A stretch of 64,000 nucleotides of DNA from CAG-791 sp045130475 (GCA_045130475.1 JBGUPU010000053.1:1-64000); one strand, 5' to 3'. Shown: positions 17,638-27,067, numbered from the stretch's first letter. The notes: generated from the sequence alone by a model not told the origin. Numbers and translations are program-made.

Positions 17638-18186
17638 ATGGCAGAGTATATTACGCAGATAGATTTTCGGATTTTGGACTGGATACAGGCCAACCTCCGG
17701 ACAGAGTGGCTGGACTGGTTCATGCCGAAGATCACCTTTCTTTGCAATGGAGGCTGGTTCTGGATCGCCATTGCCCTCCTCTGCCTGATCTGGAAAAAAC
17801 ACCGGCGGTGCGGTTTCAATATGGGTACTGGTCTCATCCTCGCCAGCCTGTTTGGAAGTATTCTTCTGAAAAATCTGGTGGCACGCTCCCGACCATGCTG
17901 GATCAACACAGCAATCGATATGTTGATTCAGATACCGACTGACTACTCCTTCCCATCAGGACACTCGATGGCAAGCTTTGCTTCCGCAGTTGTCCTGCTG
18001 CAATACGACAAGCGCGTCGGCATACCCGCGATCATCCTCGCGGCATTGATCGCGTTCTCGCGCCTGTATCTGTATGTACACTTCCCTTCGGACGTTATCG
18101 TCGGCACCCTGCTGGGAATCCTGTTCGGGATTCTCGCACCGCGGATTGTAGACTATATCTACAACAAGATAAAACATGAAAACTAA
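17638..18186 (+). CDS. PAP2 family membrane phosphatase
   Basis: A 182-residue polytopic protein with the three PAP2 motifs: KNLVARSRPCW (a KxxxxxRP variant), PSGHSMASF and SRLYLYVHFPSDVIVG, in which the last His is catalytic. The family removes phosphate from lipid phosphates such as undecaprenyl pyrophosphate or phosphatidate at the membrane surface. GGAGGGAG precedes ATG 17638. It follows two envelope genes in the same direction and is closed by a terminator at 18254-18293. Confidence 0.9.
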   Translation: MAEYITQIDFRILDWIQANLRTEWLDWFMPKITFLCNGGWFWIAIALLCLIWKKHRRCGFNMGTGLILASLFGSILLKNLVARSRPCWINTAIDMLIQIPTDYSFPSGHSMASFASAVVLLQYDKRVGIPAIILAALIAFSRLYLYVHFPSDVIVGTLLGILFGILAPRIVDYIYNKIKHEN

Positions 18187-18253
18187 ACTAACTGAAAAAT
18201 AATAAGTCACGAAAAACGGTTTCTTTGCGAAACAAAAGACTCACAAATATCCA

Positions 18254-18293
18254 GAGCGAAAAATCTTGTAAAGGCAAGATTTTTCGCTCTTTT
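18254..18293 (+). terminator. Intrinsic terminator after the PAP2 gene
   Basis: GAGCGAAAAATCTTG pairs with CAAGATTTTTCGCTC across a 6-nt loop, followed by TTTTC. Confidence 0.88.
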
Positions 18294-18296
18294 CTC

Positions 18297-18360
18297 TTGA
18301 CGCGGACTCAAGGAAGGAGTATCCTATAAACAAACATATGAATAAATGCTCATATGTTTG
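18297..18360 (+). promoter_or_regulatory. Metal-responsive promoter and ArsR/SmtB-type operator
   Basis: TTGACG (18297-18302) and TATCCT (18320-18325) are spaced 17 bp. Immediately downstream, 18331-18360 is a near-perfect palindrome: CAAACATATGA, 8 nt, TCATATGTTTG. Its core, ATGAATAAATGCTCAT, resembles the 12-2-12 operators of SmtB/CzrA/CadC repressors. It lies before a gene for exactly such a repressor, so autoregulation relieved by metal is the likely mode. Confidence 0.75.
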
Positions 18361-18435
18361 GAAAAAACACTTAAAATGCTTGAAAAATATACTGGAAATT
18401 AAGTAAACATGGACGGGATTCAAGTGGAGTCGAAG

Positions 18436-18813
18436 ATGGAAAAAGAAAGCACGAAAATGATGCATGACGTCGAATGTTGTGAGATAGAAGAAGTCCACGC
18501 GGACAAGGTGCAGATGGTGAGTGAGCAGATGCCTCCCGAAAACAGGCTTTATGACCTGGCGGAGCTGTTCAAGGCCTTTGGAGACACCACCCGCATCCGG
18601 ATTCTGTTTGCACTTTTTGAGGCGGATATCTGTGTCTGTGATCTTGCAGCCTCTCTGGGAATGACACAGTCCGCGATTTCGCATCAGCTCCGGCTTCTGA
18701 AACAGGCCCGCCTGGTAAGCGGGCGCAGGGAGGGCAAACAGATTATCTATTTCCTGGCCGACGAACATGTACGTACAATCATTCAGCAGGGCATGAACCA
18801 CATTATGGAATGA
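18436..18813 (+). CDS. ArsR/SmtB (CadC-like) metal-sensing repressor
   Basis: A protein of about 125 residues with a winged helix. ELFKAFGDTTRIRILFAL leads into the metal-binding helix EADICVCDLA, whose CVC pair together with N-terminal cysteines (VECCEIEE) is the CadC-type sensor site for soft divalent metals. The recognition helix SLGMTQSAISHQLRLLKQA and wing follow. ATG 18436 has GGAG 6 nt upstream; ATG 18409 in frame is possible. A palindromic operator precedes it, and an HMA chaperone and a P1B ATPase follow, so it presumably controls cadmium/zinc/lead efflux. Confidence 0.9.
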   Translation: MEKESTKMMHDVECCEIEEVHADKVQMVSEQMPPENRLYDLAELFKAFGDTTRIRILFALFEADICVCDLAASLGMTQSAISHQLRLLKQARLVSGRREGKQIIYFLADEHVRTIIQQGMNHIME

Positions 18814-18816
18814 TAT

Positions 18817-18860
18817 GGTAAGAGCCGGAATGAGCCGCAATAAGCCGGAATGAGATGAAA
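18817..18860. repeat. Tandem ~19-bp duplication after the repressor gene
   Basis: AGCCGGAATGAG occurs twice in tandem, directly after the stop codon. Confidence 0.55.
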
Positions 18861-18983
18861 GAAGACCAAAAATCTCAGGATTTTTGTGCGGAAAACAGAG
18901 CATAGCGGAGTTTTCTGTGCGAAAGCCTGATAATAAGGGCAATATCCAACATTTCAATCAAAGATCTCAGGAGGAGAAAAATC

Positions 18984-19202
18984 ATGAAAAAGACCTACAA
19001 GATTGACGTCGACTGCGCAAACTGTGCCAACAAGATGGAAGAAGCGGCAAAGAAGACTCCCGGCGTCAAGGACGCGGCTGTCAACTTTATGGCCCTCAAG
19101 ATGAAAGTCGAGTTTGAAGACGGTGCGGATGTCGACAGCGTCATGCAGAAGGTCATCGAAAACTGCAAGATTGTTGAGGATGACTGCGAAATTTACCTGT
19201 AA
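18984..19202 (+). CDS. Heavy-metal-associated (HMA) domain protein
   Basis: A 72-residue metallochaperone-like protein. The ferredoxin-like HMA fold starts KKTYKIDVDCANCANKMEE, with the metal-binding CxxC as CANC. The repeated Val/Lys pattern and the C-terminal ENCKIVEDDCEIYL add two more cysteines. The downstream P1B ATPase has no HMA domain of its own, so this free domain probably delivers metal to it. AGGAGGAG precedes ATG 18984. Confidence 0.92.
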   Translation: MKKTYKIDVDCANCANKMEEAAKKTPGVKDAAVNFMALKMKVEFEDGADVDSVMQKVIENCKIVEDDCEIYL

Positions 19203-19268
19203 TAAACTGCATTCGTTTATGTCTGCAGTTAAGGGTATTCGTCCCGCTGTCACATAGGAGGCAGCATT

Positions 19269-21407
19269 ATGATGAAATCTATGACAAAAAAGCAAAAGAA
19301 TCTATTGATTCGGATCATTGCCGCGGCGGTCATGATGGCAGTATTTTCCTTTCTCCCGCTGGAAAAATACCCTTTCCTCCGCTTTGTGCTGTTTCTCATT
19401 CCCTATTTTACAGTCGGGCATGACATTCTTCGCAAGGCAGTCAAGGGAATCCGGAACAGACAGGTATTTGACGAGAACTTCCTCATGGCGGCAGCGACCA
19501 TAGGCGCCATGGCACTCGGCGAGTATACCGAAGGCGTCGCGGTCATGCTCTTTTATCAGATTGGCGAGCTTTTCCAGAGCTACGCCGTAGGAAAGAGCAG
19601 AAAAAATATCAGCGAACTGATGGATATCCGGCCTGACTACGCCAATCTGGAGACAGAGGACGGCGTGGAAGAAGCTGATCCCGATGACGTCGAAATCGGC
19701 AGCATCATTGTGATCAAACCCGGCGAACGGGTACCAATCGACGGCCTGATCGTGGAGGGTACTTCTTCCATTGATACCGCGGCTCTTACAGGTGAGTCCC
19801 TCCCCCGGGATGTCGCGGCCGGCCAGGAGATCCTCAGCGGATCCATCAACCTGTCCGGTCTCCTGCGCGTACAGACAACCAAAGAGTTCGAGGAATCCAC
19901 AGCATCCCGCATTCTGGACCTGGTTGAGAACGCAGGCACACGCAAGGCAAAGTCCGAACAGTTTATCTCAAAATTTGCCCGCTGGTACACCCCGGCGGTC
20001 TGCTACAGCGCTCTGGCGCTGGCAGTCCTTGGCCCCATCATCAGTATGCTTGTTTTCCGCATCCCGAACGGATGGGAGCTCTGGTCCGACTGGATCTACA
20101 GAGCACTGACATTCCTGGTCATCAGCTGCCCCTGCGCCATCGTTGTCAGTATTCCGCTCACATTTTTCGGCGGAATCGGCGGCGCCGGAAGCAAGGGAAT
20201 CCTGATCAAGGGCTCCAATTTCATGGAGACCCTGGCCAATGTCCGGACTGTGGTCTTCGACAAGACCGGTACCCTGACAAAGGGAAATTTCGTGGTCACC
20301 AGGATCTGCCCGGCCATGTGCGGCGGAGCTGCAGAAGAAGCTCTTTTTGCTTCTTGTGAAAACACGGAGAATAAGGCTGCGGCAGCTGTCATAGCTGATG
20401 TTACGGATGATCACGCTAACGCAGCAGCCGACAGGCTTCTGGAGTACGCAGCTCTCGCGGAGAGCTATTCCTCGCACCCAATCAGCCGCAGCCTCAAAGA
20501 AGCCTGGCACAAAAGCCTGGAAAAACGCGGACAGGAGTCCGCGGAAGATCCCGCCCGGGTCGGGGACACGGAGGAGATCAGCGGAAAAGGCGTCATCACG
20601 GAAGTGGACGGACGCCGCATCGGAGCAGGCAACCTGCAGCTGATGCATGACCTGGGAGTCACGATCACGGAGGAAAATGATCATTCCGATGTGGAGATTG
20701 GAACGATTGTCCATGTCTGTGCCGGAGACCAATACCTTGGCCACATCGTGATTGCGGATGAGATCAAGCCGAACGCGGCGGAGGCCATCAGGGACCTGCG
20801 CAAATCCGGTGTCGACAGGACTGTTATGCTCACCGGCGACGCAGAGGCCATAGCTTCCCGCGTTGCGAAAAAGCTGGGGATCGACGAATACCACGCTGGC
20901 CTTCTGCCGGCGGACAAGGTCACCCTTCTGGAGCAGCTTCTTGATGATTCAAATGCCGCAGGCCATGCCAATAAGGTCAATACGGACGGTAATGAGAATT
21001 CAGACAGTTCCTGTCAAAACGGCAATGAAGAAACAGACAGTTCCTCCAAAAACAGCAGTGCAGGCAAAAAGGGAACCCTTGCCTTTGTAGGCGACGGTAT
21101 CAACGACGCCCCCGTTCTCTCCCGCGCGGACATCGGAATCGCAATGGGAGCCCTGGGATCCGACGCGGCGATCGAGGCGGCCGATGTGGTCCTCATGGAC
21201 GACGACCCCATGAAGATTTCCCGCGCCATCCGTCTTGCCCGCAAATGCATCCGGATCGTCAATGAAAACATCTGGTTTGCCATCGGCATCAAACTGGCCT
21301 GCCTCATCCTGGGTGCTTTGGGCATCGCCAACATGTGGCTCGCTATTTTTGCCGACGTAGGTGTCATGGTCCTCTGCGTCCTCAACGCCATCCGAGCCCT
21401 GATCTGA
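19269..21407 (+). CDS. cadA: P1B-type heavy-metal-translocating ATPase (Cd/Zn/Pb class)
   Basis: A 712-residue efflux pump. Membrane helices are followed by the actuator motif TGESLPRD, the transport-site CPC in SCPCAIVVSIP, the phosphorylation site FDKTGTLTKG, the nucleotide-domain HP (SSHPISRS) and the hinge VGDGINDAPVLSRADIGIAM. The CPC pattern and context fit the Zn/Cd/Pb group rather than copper. Two low-complexity inserts are odd: an Ala/Asp/Asn-rich one after the phosphorylation site (about 20310-20440), and an Asn/Ser-rich one (about 20945-21070) inside the phosphorylation domain just before the hinge. The frame is intact. TAGGAGG precedes tandem ATGs at 19269/19272. Confidence 0.92.
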   Translation: MMKSMTKKQKNLLIRIIAAAVMMAVFSFLPLEKYPFLRFVLFLIPYFTVGHDILRKAVKGIRNRQVFDENFLMAAATIGAMALGEYTEGVAVMLFYQIGELFQSYAVGKSRKNISELMDIRPDYANLETEDGVEEADPDDVEIGSIIVIKPGERVPIDGLIVEGTSSIDTAALTGESLPRDVAAGQEILSGSINLSGLLRVQTTKEFEESTASRILDLVENAGTRKAKSEQFISKFARWYTPAVCYSALALAVLGPIISMLVFRIPNGWELWSDWIYRALTFLVISCPCAIVVSIPLTFFGGIGGAGSKGILIKGSNFMETLANVRTVVFDKTGTLTKGNFVVTRICPAMCGGAAEEALFASCENTENKAAAAVIADVTDDHANAAADRLLEYAALAESYSSHPISRSLKEAWHKSLEKRGQESAEDPARVGDTEEISGKGVITEVDGRRIGAGNLQLMHDLGVTITEENDHSDVEIGTIVHVCAGDQYLGHIVIADEIKPNAAEAIRDLRKSGVDRTVMLTGDAEAIASRVAKKLGIDEYHAGLLPADKVTLLEQLLDDSNAAGHANKVNTDGNENSDSSCQNGNEETDSSSKNSSAGKKGTLAFVGDGINDAPVLSRADIGIAMGALGSDAAIEAADVVLMDDDPMKISRAIRLARKCIRIVNENIWFAIGIKLACLILGALGIANMWLAIFADVGVMVLCVLNAIRALI

Positions 21408-21496
21408 AATGCAGGGCTTGCGATTGAACGATCGAGCTTTGCACGCGTTCCCTGCGCCTAAGGTCAAAAGGGCGCGATCCGAAACAATGAAAAGCA

Positions 21497-21580
21497 TCAA
21501 AAAATACCGCCAAAATGCCTTTTCCTGGTCGATTTTTGATTTGATTCTTGATTGGAAAGCGTTTTGATGGTATTTTTTCG
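21497..21580 (+). terminator. Long terminator hairpin after cadA
   Basis: AAAAAATACC and the following bases pair over about 25 positions with the segment ending GGTATTTTTT (21562-21578). The T-run is within the right arm. Confidence 0.75.
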
Positions 21581-21678
21581 TTAATCAAATAGTCAGTCAT
21601 GAACATTGATGAGCATAGAAAAAGGATTTTTTTCGATAGCGCATTAAGGTTCCGTTTTTATTGGAGGATGATATCACC

Positions 21679-22623
21679 ATGATGCTTCAGGACATTTACC
21701 CGCATTCGTTTCACAACCAGTATACAGAAAAATCGGATCCACTCCCGGATAGTCCGGTCTATGTCTTCCGCAGGGCGGATCTCCTGGTCGTGGAGAGCCA
21801 GGAGGATGCTACACTCGAAGACATCGACCAGAGCGGTGAGCACGGCAAGATCAGCATGCCGGGCAAAGATGAGAATGAAAAAGGCTTCTATAAAGAGAGA
21901 GGACGCTATCTGCGCCTTCCGAAGGTAAAAGAGCTCGGCATGGAGATGGAGTACACCTTCCTCTTTACCATGGATGGGAGCGCTTTTTTCCTGCTGAGCG
22001 AAGACCTCGCCGATGAGGACATTCCCCAGGGATATGTGTTTAAAAATATACGCACCATGCGCGCCGAGGCATACGGCCCCCAGCACCGCCTCTTTGCGGC
22101 GATCACAGCTTACCAGCTCGCCAACTGGTATCGGGACAACCGCTACTGCGGCACCTGCGGCAGCCGGACTGTGCATTCCAAGACAGAGCGCGCCGTCAGA
22201 TGTTCCAACTGCGGAAGGACCATCTATCCCCGCATCATTCCCGCTGTCATCGTGGGCGTTATCAATGGAGACAAGATTCTTCTTACCAAATATGCGGGCC
22301 GCGATGTCCCCTTCTATGCCCTGATCGCCGGATTTACCGAGATTGGAGAGACCTTCGAGGAGACCGTCCAGCGCGAAGTCATGGAAGAGGCGGGCATCCG
22401 CGTCAAGAACATCCGCTACTACAAGTCCCAGCCCTGGGGCATCGTTGATGACCTCCTGGCCGGATTCTACTGCGATGTTGACGGCGATCCTACCATCCAC
22501 ATGGACAAAAACGAGCTCAAGGAGGCCGGCTGGCACACCCGCGACGAGATCGTCCTGCAGCCCACCGACCACAGCCTCACCAACGAGATGATGACCCGTT
22601 TCAAAAAAGGCCTCGAGTGCTGA
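21679..22623 (+). CDS. nudC: NADH pyrophosphatase / RNA NAD-decapping Nudix hydrolase
   Basis: A 314-residue Nudix enzyme that splits NADH or an NAD cap to NMN and AMP. The order is: an N-terminal domain; a four-cysteine zinc ribbon (YCGTCGS and RCSNCGR); the Nudix box GFTEIGETFEETVQREVMEE, of which GEx5 and REVMEEAG are visible; and the family-specific SQPWG (SQPWPFPxS in NudC). GGAGG lies 11 nt upstream of ATG 21679; TTG 21661 in frame overlaps that ribosome site and is unlikely. It is a single-gene unit between two terminators. Confidence 0.93.
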   Translation: MMLQDIYPHSFHNQYTEKSDPLPDSPVYVFRRADLLVVESQEDATLEDIDQSGEHGKISMPGKDENEKGFYKERGRYLRLPKVKELGMEMEYTFLFTMDGSAFFLLSEDLADEDIPQGYVFKNIRTMRAEAYGPQHRLFAAITAYQLANWYRDNRYCGTCGSRTVHSKTERAVRCSNCGRTIYPRIIPAVIVGVINGDKILLTKYAGRDVPFYALIAGFTEIGETFEETVQREVMEEAGIRVKNIRYYKSQPWGIVDDLLAGFYCDVDGDPTIHMDKNELKEAGWHTRDEIVLQPTDHSLTNEMMTRFKKGLEC

Positions 22624-22687
22624 ACAAAATGAGTCACCAAAGACGGATCTGCCTGCTTCCCTGCCGGAGGCCCGTTCTTCCGAAAAT

Positions 22688-22733
22688 AAAAAAACCGCCA
22701 GCCGATCGGTTGACCGGCAGGCGGTTTTTTGCT
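22688..22733. terminator. Bidirectional terminator between nudC and the DUF3048 gene
   Basis: AAAAAACCGCC pairs with GGCGGTTTTTT, with further GC pairing inside (GCCGATCGG/CCGGC). T-runs occur on both strands. Confidence 0.88.
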
Positions 22734-22738
22734 CTTCA

Positions 22739-22820
22739 AAGGTATTGCTTAAAAGGCATTTTAAAAAAGGCATATCTTAAAAGCTGCTTTGTAAAGGGTA
22801 TTTCTTAAAAGATATTGGTT
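22739..22820. repeat. Short ~15-bp repeats ending in TTAAAAG
   Basis: Five or six imperfect units of the type GGTATTTCTTAAAAG lie between the terminator and the end of the DUF3048 gene. Confidence 0.55.
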
Positions 22821-22825
22821 ATTGA

Positions 22826-24064
22826 TTATTCATAGGAAACGGGTGTTAACGGAGCGCCCTGGGTCATATAGGAGACACCGTCGATCGCGAAGGTATCCAG
22901 ATGGTCGCGGATGATGAAGATCATGGTCTTACCGGTGTTCATATGCACGCGTTCGTCACCCTTGTAGTAAGTCGTGTGGTGGTGGATTCCGTTACGTCTC
23001 CAGTTGCAGGGAACGCAGCGGCCCTGGGTGATCACGTAGGCGTTGCGCCCGTGCGCGACGGTATCCAGATCAACATAGCCGTGGTTGCCGACATATTTGA
23101 AACGGGCTTCCTGGATGACGACATTGTCAAATGCCATCTGCTCGCCGGTCACGGCATCACACTGCGGCTCGCCATAGAGATATTTGTAGTACTTGTGGTC
23201 CTCTTCATTGTAGACCAGGCTGGACTGGGTTACAGGGAAGGCGCCGCTCATGTCGATCGATTTCGCAGAGATGGAATCATCATACTGCTTGAGAGTGTTG
23301 ATATCATCCGGAGCGTTGAAGTAGAACTGACGCTTCTCGTAGTATTCCGGACGGATATCCAGAGAGTAGCCGGCCATTGCACAGGCATTGATGATGTAGT
23401 CCGCGCTGGTGTATGCGGTGTGCTCCATGGCTTTGCCGTTGTCGACGCGGAAGAAGGCGCCGTAGTCGCCGCCCAGGATACCGCCGACACCGTTGAGGTT
23501 GTCGAAATCATCACGGTCGGTGACCCATTTCAGCCAGTCGATCGGTCCGCCGAAGTGGATCATGATTGGATCATAGCGCATTGCCTCGACGCAGAAATAA
23601 GCGCGGGTACTGCGGATATTGCCGATCATATTGAGGTTCTTCCAGTCCTGGATGATACCCATCTGCCGGCTCATGTTGCCTTCCTCGATCATCTCGTAGA
23701 AGACATCCACATTGCTCAGGCCATACTGAGGCTGTGCCTCATAGTTGATGGGATACATGACTGCAAGAGGTCTCTGGTTTAAGAGCGCAGGGTCGATCTC
23801 TTCGTTGGTCAGGACGCTGCGGGGGGTAGTGTCTACCGGTTCTGCCGGCTCAGCAGCGGTGGAAGGAGTTGCTTCGTTTTCCGCAGCAGCTTCTGCATCG
23901 GTTTCTTCCTTGGCTTCTGCATCTGCAGCGGGAGCTGTCTGTTCCTGAGCCAGCTTTTCGCTGACTTCAGAAGGGTCCGCAGTTACGGTCTTATAGCCGC
24001 CGCATCCGGATAGGGAAAAACAGAGCGCAGCGGACAGGGCAAGTAGGATGGTTCTTTTTTTCAT
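22826..24064 (-). CDS. DUF3048 lipoprotein
   Basis: A 412-residue exported lipoprotein: Lys-Arg-rich start, hydrophobic segment, and the lipobox LSGCGG at about residues 19-23. An Ala/Glu-rich linker (residues 35-80) is followed by the DUF3048 domain, with RPLAVMYPINYEAQPQYGLS, YEMIEEGNMSRQMGI, NIRSTRAYFCVEA and HTAYTSADYI. The family (YerB-like) is widespread in Firmicutes and is probably an envelope protein; its activity is not established. It ends with HTTYYKGDERVHMNTGKTMI, a typical C-terminal subdomain. It is a minus-strand single gene. Confidence 0.9.
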   Translation of the reverse strand: MKKRTILLALSAALCFSLSGCGGYKTVTADPSEVSEKLAQEQTAPAADAEAKEETDAEAAAENEATPSTAAEPAEPVDTTPRSVLTNEEIDPALLNQRPLAVMYPINYEAQPQYGLSNVDVFYEMIEEGNMSRQMGIIQDWKNLNMIGNIRSTRAYFCVEAMRYDPIMIHFGGPIDWLKWVTDRDDFDNLNGVGGILGGDYGAFFRVDNGKAMEHTAYTSADYIINACAMAGYSLDIRPEYYEKRQFYFNAPDDINTLKQYDDSISAKSIDMSGAFPVTQSSLVYNEEDHKYYKYLYGEPQCDAVTGEQMAFDNVVIQEARFKYVGNHGYVDLDTVAHGRNAYVITQGRCVPCNWRRNGIHHHTTYYKGDERVHMNTGKTMIFIIRDHLDTFAIDGVSYMTQGAPLTPVSYE

Positions 24065-24544
24065 TTGATTGTTCCTCTTTTTGGAGTCGCTGATTGTGAA
24101 TGATTTCTAAAGTCCTGGTGTAATGCCGTCAGATATGGACCAACAGAGGATTCATTGAGAAAACGCCAGGTAAGATATGGGGCAGGAAATTCGACATGAT
24201 GAAGCCACCGAAACAGCCTGCAGCAAAATGCGTAGACTCTGTTCTGGAATCCAGACTGAATATAGTCATTAACCATTATACCCGAATAAGCGCCAAATGG
24301 CAAACCGGGCAGGATTCATCTCCGGTAACTCCGGTAACCTTTCTCTCTGTATTCCGTCTTATTAAATAGAGGAAAAGAAATCCGAAAAACAGCAAATGAG
24401 ATTTTCTAAAAAACAAATGAAATATTTTAGAAGAGGCAATAGGGAAATAGACAGTTTTTTTGGAACAGAGAATGAGTTTTTTTACAGACGAAAGGCAATG
24501 ACAAGCTCGCAGTGCTGATTTCTGCCCTGCGGAAGGGAGCGGTT
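24065..24544. other. Divergent intergenic region
   Basis: No convincing gene. It separates the minus-strand DUF3048 gene from the plus-strand DUF4349 gene and should hold both promoters. An open minus-strand frame (24061-24303) that overlaps the DUF3048 start has no known motifs and is probably chance. The right half is AT-rich. Confidence 0.5.
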
Positions 24545-25828
24545 ATGATGAAAAAAACAGACAGAGGAAGGACCAGAACCATGCGAAAAACAGCGGCCTT
24601 TGCCCTGGCGGTGGTTTTCCTGCTCAGTGCCTGCGGTATGGCAAAGAGTGACAATGCGGCCTCGCAGAGTGCCTACAGCCCGGAGGAATCTAGAGAAGAA
24701 GCCTATAACTATAAAGAAGAGGGCTATGCCTACGGAGCCGCCGCGGAGGACAGCGTGGAAGCAGAGGCGGCTATGGACTATGCCGTCGAGGCCGGCGGGG
24801 CGGACTCCGGATACACGACGGAGACCGGCGCGGCCTCAGGGCAAAGTGAAGAAGGTTCGGATGCCGGCGGCGGACAGACGGATTCCCAGTCCTCCAACCG
24901 CAAGATCGTTTACACCGGAAATGTTTCTCTGCAGACACTGGAGTACGACGACTCCGCTCAGAGCATCCATGACAAGATCACAAAGTACGGCGGATTTGTT
25001 GAGAGCGAGAATACCAGCAATGAGGACCCCTACTGGTATTACAGGGAGAGGACCGGATCGAGCGCAAGGCGCGTCCGCCGCAGCCTCAGCATCACAGCCC
25101 GCATTCCCGCCGAAAAGTTTGATGCCTTTATGAAGGATCTGGAAAAAGACGGACAGGTGATCAACACTTCCGTCAACGCCCAGAATATCAGTGTTTCCTA
25201 TGCCAACCACGACGCGTCCCGGAAAGCACTGGAGATCGAGCAGGACCGTCTGCTCAAAATGATGGAGAAAGCGGAGACCATCGAGGAGATGATCGCTGTC
25301 GAGGAGCGCCTGACCCAGGTGGAGCGCGAGCTCGGGAATGAGAAGACCACTCTTTCTGCCATGGACCGCGACGTCAATTTCTCTACGATCTACATCAGCC
25401 TCGAGGAAGTATTCGAGTATTCGGAGACAGTCGTGGAGACCACCTACGGAGAGCGCCTGAAACGTGCCTTTGGCAATGCGATCGATGGATTTGTGGAGTT
25501 CTGGGAGGATGTACTCCTGTTCATAGTGGGCACCTTCCCCTTCCTGATCATGCTGGCAGTCATCATCTTTGCGGCCGTTAAGCTGGTCCGCCGCGCAAAC
25601 AGACGCAGAGCGGAGAGAAAGGCGGCCTGGAGAGCATCCGGCGGGGCTGCAGCATCCGGCAAAGCGGATGGAGCGGCGGATGCGGGATCCCGCTGGAGAT
25701 TTCGGAAACGGCCCCAGGCCCCGGCCGGACCGGAGCCTCAGGATTCCCCGGCACAGCCGGACGGGCAGGAGGTCCGGACGGATTCCCCCGCTCAGCCGGA
25801 AAATTCTGATCAGGAAAGCAAGCATTGA
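24545..25828 (+). CDS. DUF4349 lipoprotein
   Basis: A 427-residue lipoprotein with signal peptide and lipobox (LLSACGM). A Tyr/Glu/Ala-rich linker is followed by the DUF4349 core: KIVYTGNVSLQTLEYDDSAQ, then ITARIPAEKFDAFMKDLEKD, and a coiled coil (EIEQDRLLKMMEKAETIEEM, VERELGNEKTTL). A membrane helix (VLLFIVGTFPFLIMLAVIIF) and a long basic then Pro/Gln/Asp-rich cytoplasmic tail complete it. The family occurs next to envelope-stress or sporulation genes in some Firmicutes; its function is unknown. GGGAG lies before the tandem ATGs at 24545/24548. Confidence 0.88.
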   Translation: MMKKTDRGRTRTMRKTAAFALAVVFLLSACGMAKSDNAASQSAYSPEESREEAYNYKEEGYAYGAAAEDSVEAEAAMDYAVEAGGADSGYTTETGAASGQSEEGSDAGGGQTDSQSSNRKIVYTGNVSLQTLEYDDSAQSIHDKITKYGGFVESENTSNEDPYWYYRERTGSSARRVRRSLSITARIPAEKFDAFMKDLEKDGQVINTSVNAQNISVSYANHDASRKALEIEQDRLLKMMEKAETIEEMIAVEERLTQVERELGNEKTTLSAMDRDVNFSTIYISLEEVFEYSETVVETTYGERLKRAFGNAIDGFVEFWEDVLLFIVGTFPFLIMLAVIIFAAVKLVRRANRRRAERKAAWRASGGAAASGKADGAADAGSRWRFRKRPQAPAGPEPQDSPAQPDGQEVRTDSPAQPENSDQESKH

Positions 25829-25870
25829 TCATAGGCAGGTCCGGACGGATCCGGACTGGTGTAGAGACAG

Positions 25871-25910
25871 GGAGACAGGAGACGGAGAACCGTCCCCTGT
25901 CTCCGTTTCG
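25871..25910 (+). terminator. Terminator after the DUF4349 gene
   Basis: GGAGACAGGAGACGG pairs with CCGTCCCCTGTCTCC around AGAA, followed by GTTTCG. Confidence 0.75.
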
Positions 25911-26028
25911 TCAGGGAAGCCGTTAGGGAATTTTTATAAAATCAGCGCTCATTCGCCGGTCAACATGTGGTATAATCCTCTTACACTTCAAGACGACAAG
26001 ACAGCAAGACAAGGAGAGGAGGCCGGGG

Positions 26029-26316
26029 ATGATCAAGATTGTTTCAAAAAACCTGATCAAAGAAGATAAGGTAGAGGAATTCAAGAGCCTGATGAAGGAG
26101 CTGGTGGAGAAGTCTTCCGCGGAGGAGGGAAATATCCATTATTCCCTCAACGTGAGCATAAACAACCCCAGAATGTTTACCTTTATCGAATTCTGGCGTG
26201 ATCAGGAAGCGATTGACACACACAATGCTACAGAGCATTTCCAGAGGCTTGTGCCTATGATGCGTGACATGAGAGAGGATTCCGCGCTGGATCTTTACAC
26301 AGAAGTGGAATTCTGA
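26029..26316 (+). CDS. Antibiotic biosynthesis monooxygenase (ABM) domain protein
   Basis: A 95-residue dimeric alpha/beta-barrel protein of the YgiN/ABM type. It contains VEEFKSLMKELVEKSSAEEG, HYSLNVSINNPRMFTFIEFW and the conserved His in HNATEHFQRLVP. Small family members are quinol monooxygenases or similar; the substrate is unknown here. AGGAGAGGAGG precedes ATG 26029, and a TATAAT box lies about 60 bp upstream (25970). It is followed 61 nt later by a lysozyme-like gene in the same direction. Confidence 0.88.
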   Translation: MIKIVSKNLIKEDKVEEFKSLMKELVEKSSAEEGNIHYSLNVSINNPRMFTFIEFWRDQEAIDTHNATEHFQRLVPMMRDMREDSALDLYTEVEF

Positions 26317-26377
26317 TCCGTAAAGTTCAGCTGAAAATGCTTCGGCGGGAAATGATTCAGCGGAAAGAGATTTTTAT

Positions 26378-27067
26378 ATGAATAATAATATGAATCCGGA
26401 TCAGGATCTGCAGAGCAGGGAGGAAGACCTGCGGCAGGCTGAGCGCCGGAGGCGCCGTGCCAGGATGCGCGAGGAGCGGGCCAGGGCCATCCGGAAGCAG
26501 AAGATCCTGGCGGTATCCGCATTGGCCGCTTTGATCATTCTCCTGGCAGGCGGAAGACTTCTGATGCAGAAAGCATGGGCGCAGAGCTCCCTGTCCGAAA
26601 AGGTACTTGACTACAAGAGCACAGTCAAAAAGTACGCGAAGAAGGAAAAGATCGAAAAATATACAGATACCCTTCTCGCGATCATGATGGCCGAGTCAAA
26701 GGGCGAAGGCAGCGATGTCATGCAGTCCAGCGAATCCAAGGGACTTGAAAGAAACTCTCTTGAGCCGGAGGAATCCATCGAGCAGGCCTGCATCTATTTT
26801 GCCGCTCTCATTGACATCGCCCACAATCTGGAGATCAAGGATGACAAGGCCCTGATCCAGTCCTACAATTTCGGCCCGGGTTATCTGGTTTACATCTCCA
26901 AGCATGGCAAGAAGCACAAAGAGTCCCTGGCGATCGAATACGCCAAGGAGCATTCGGGCGGCGAGAAGGTCCGCTACATGCATATCTATGCCATCAAAAA
27001 GAACGGAGGATGGATCTATAAATTCGGGAACATGTTCTATGAGAAGATTGTAGAAGAGTATATGTAG
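26378..27067 (+). CDS. Membrane-anchored lysozyme-like (CwlT N-terminal type) protein
   Basis: A 229-residue protein: a charged cytoplasmic N-terminus very rich in Arg and Glu, one membrane helix (ILAVSALAALIILLAGG), and then an extracellular lysozyme-like domain. The probable catalytic Glu is in LLAIMMAESKGEGSDVMQSS. SIEQACIYFAALI, LIQSYNFGPGYL and the terminal YGNMFYEKI-like KFGNMFYEKIVEEY complete the pattern of the CwlT N-terminal muramidase family. It cleaves the glycan strands of peptidoglycan by family knowledge. No NlpC/P60 domain follows, unlike CwlT itself. Confidence 0.85.
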   Translation: MNNNMNPDQDLQSREEDLRQAERRRRRARMREERARAIRKQKILAVSALAALIILLAGGRLLMQKAWAQSSLSEKVLDYKSTVKKYAKKEKIEKYTDTLLAIMMAESKGEGSDVMQSSESKGLERNSLEPEESIEQACIYFAALIDIAHNLEIKDDKALIQSYNFGPGYLVYISKHGKKHKESLAIEYAKEHSGGEKVRYMHIYAIKKNGGWIYKFGNMFYEKIVEEYM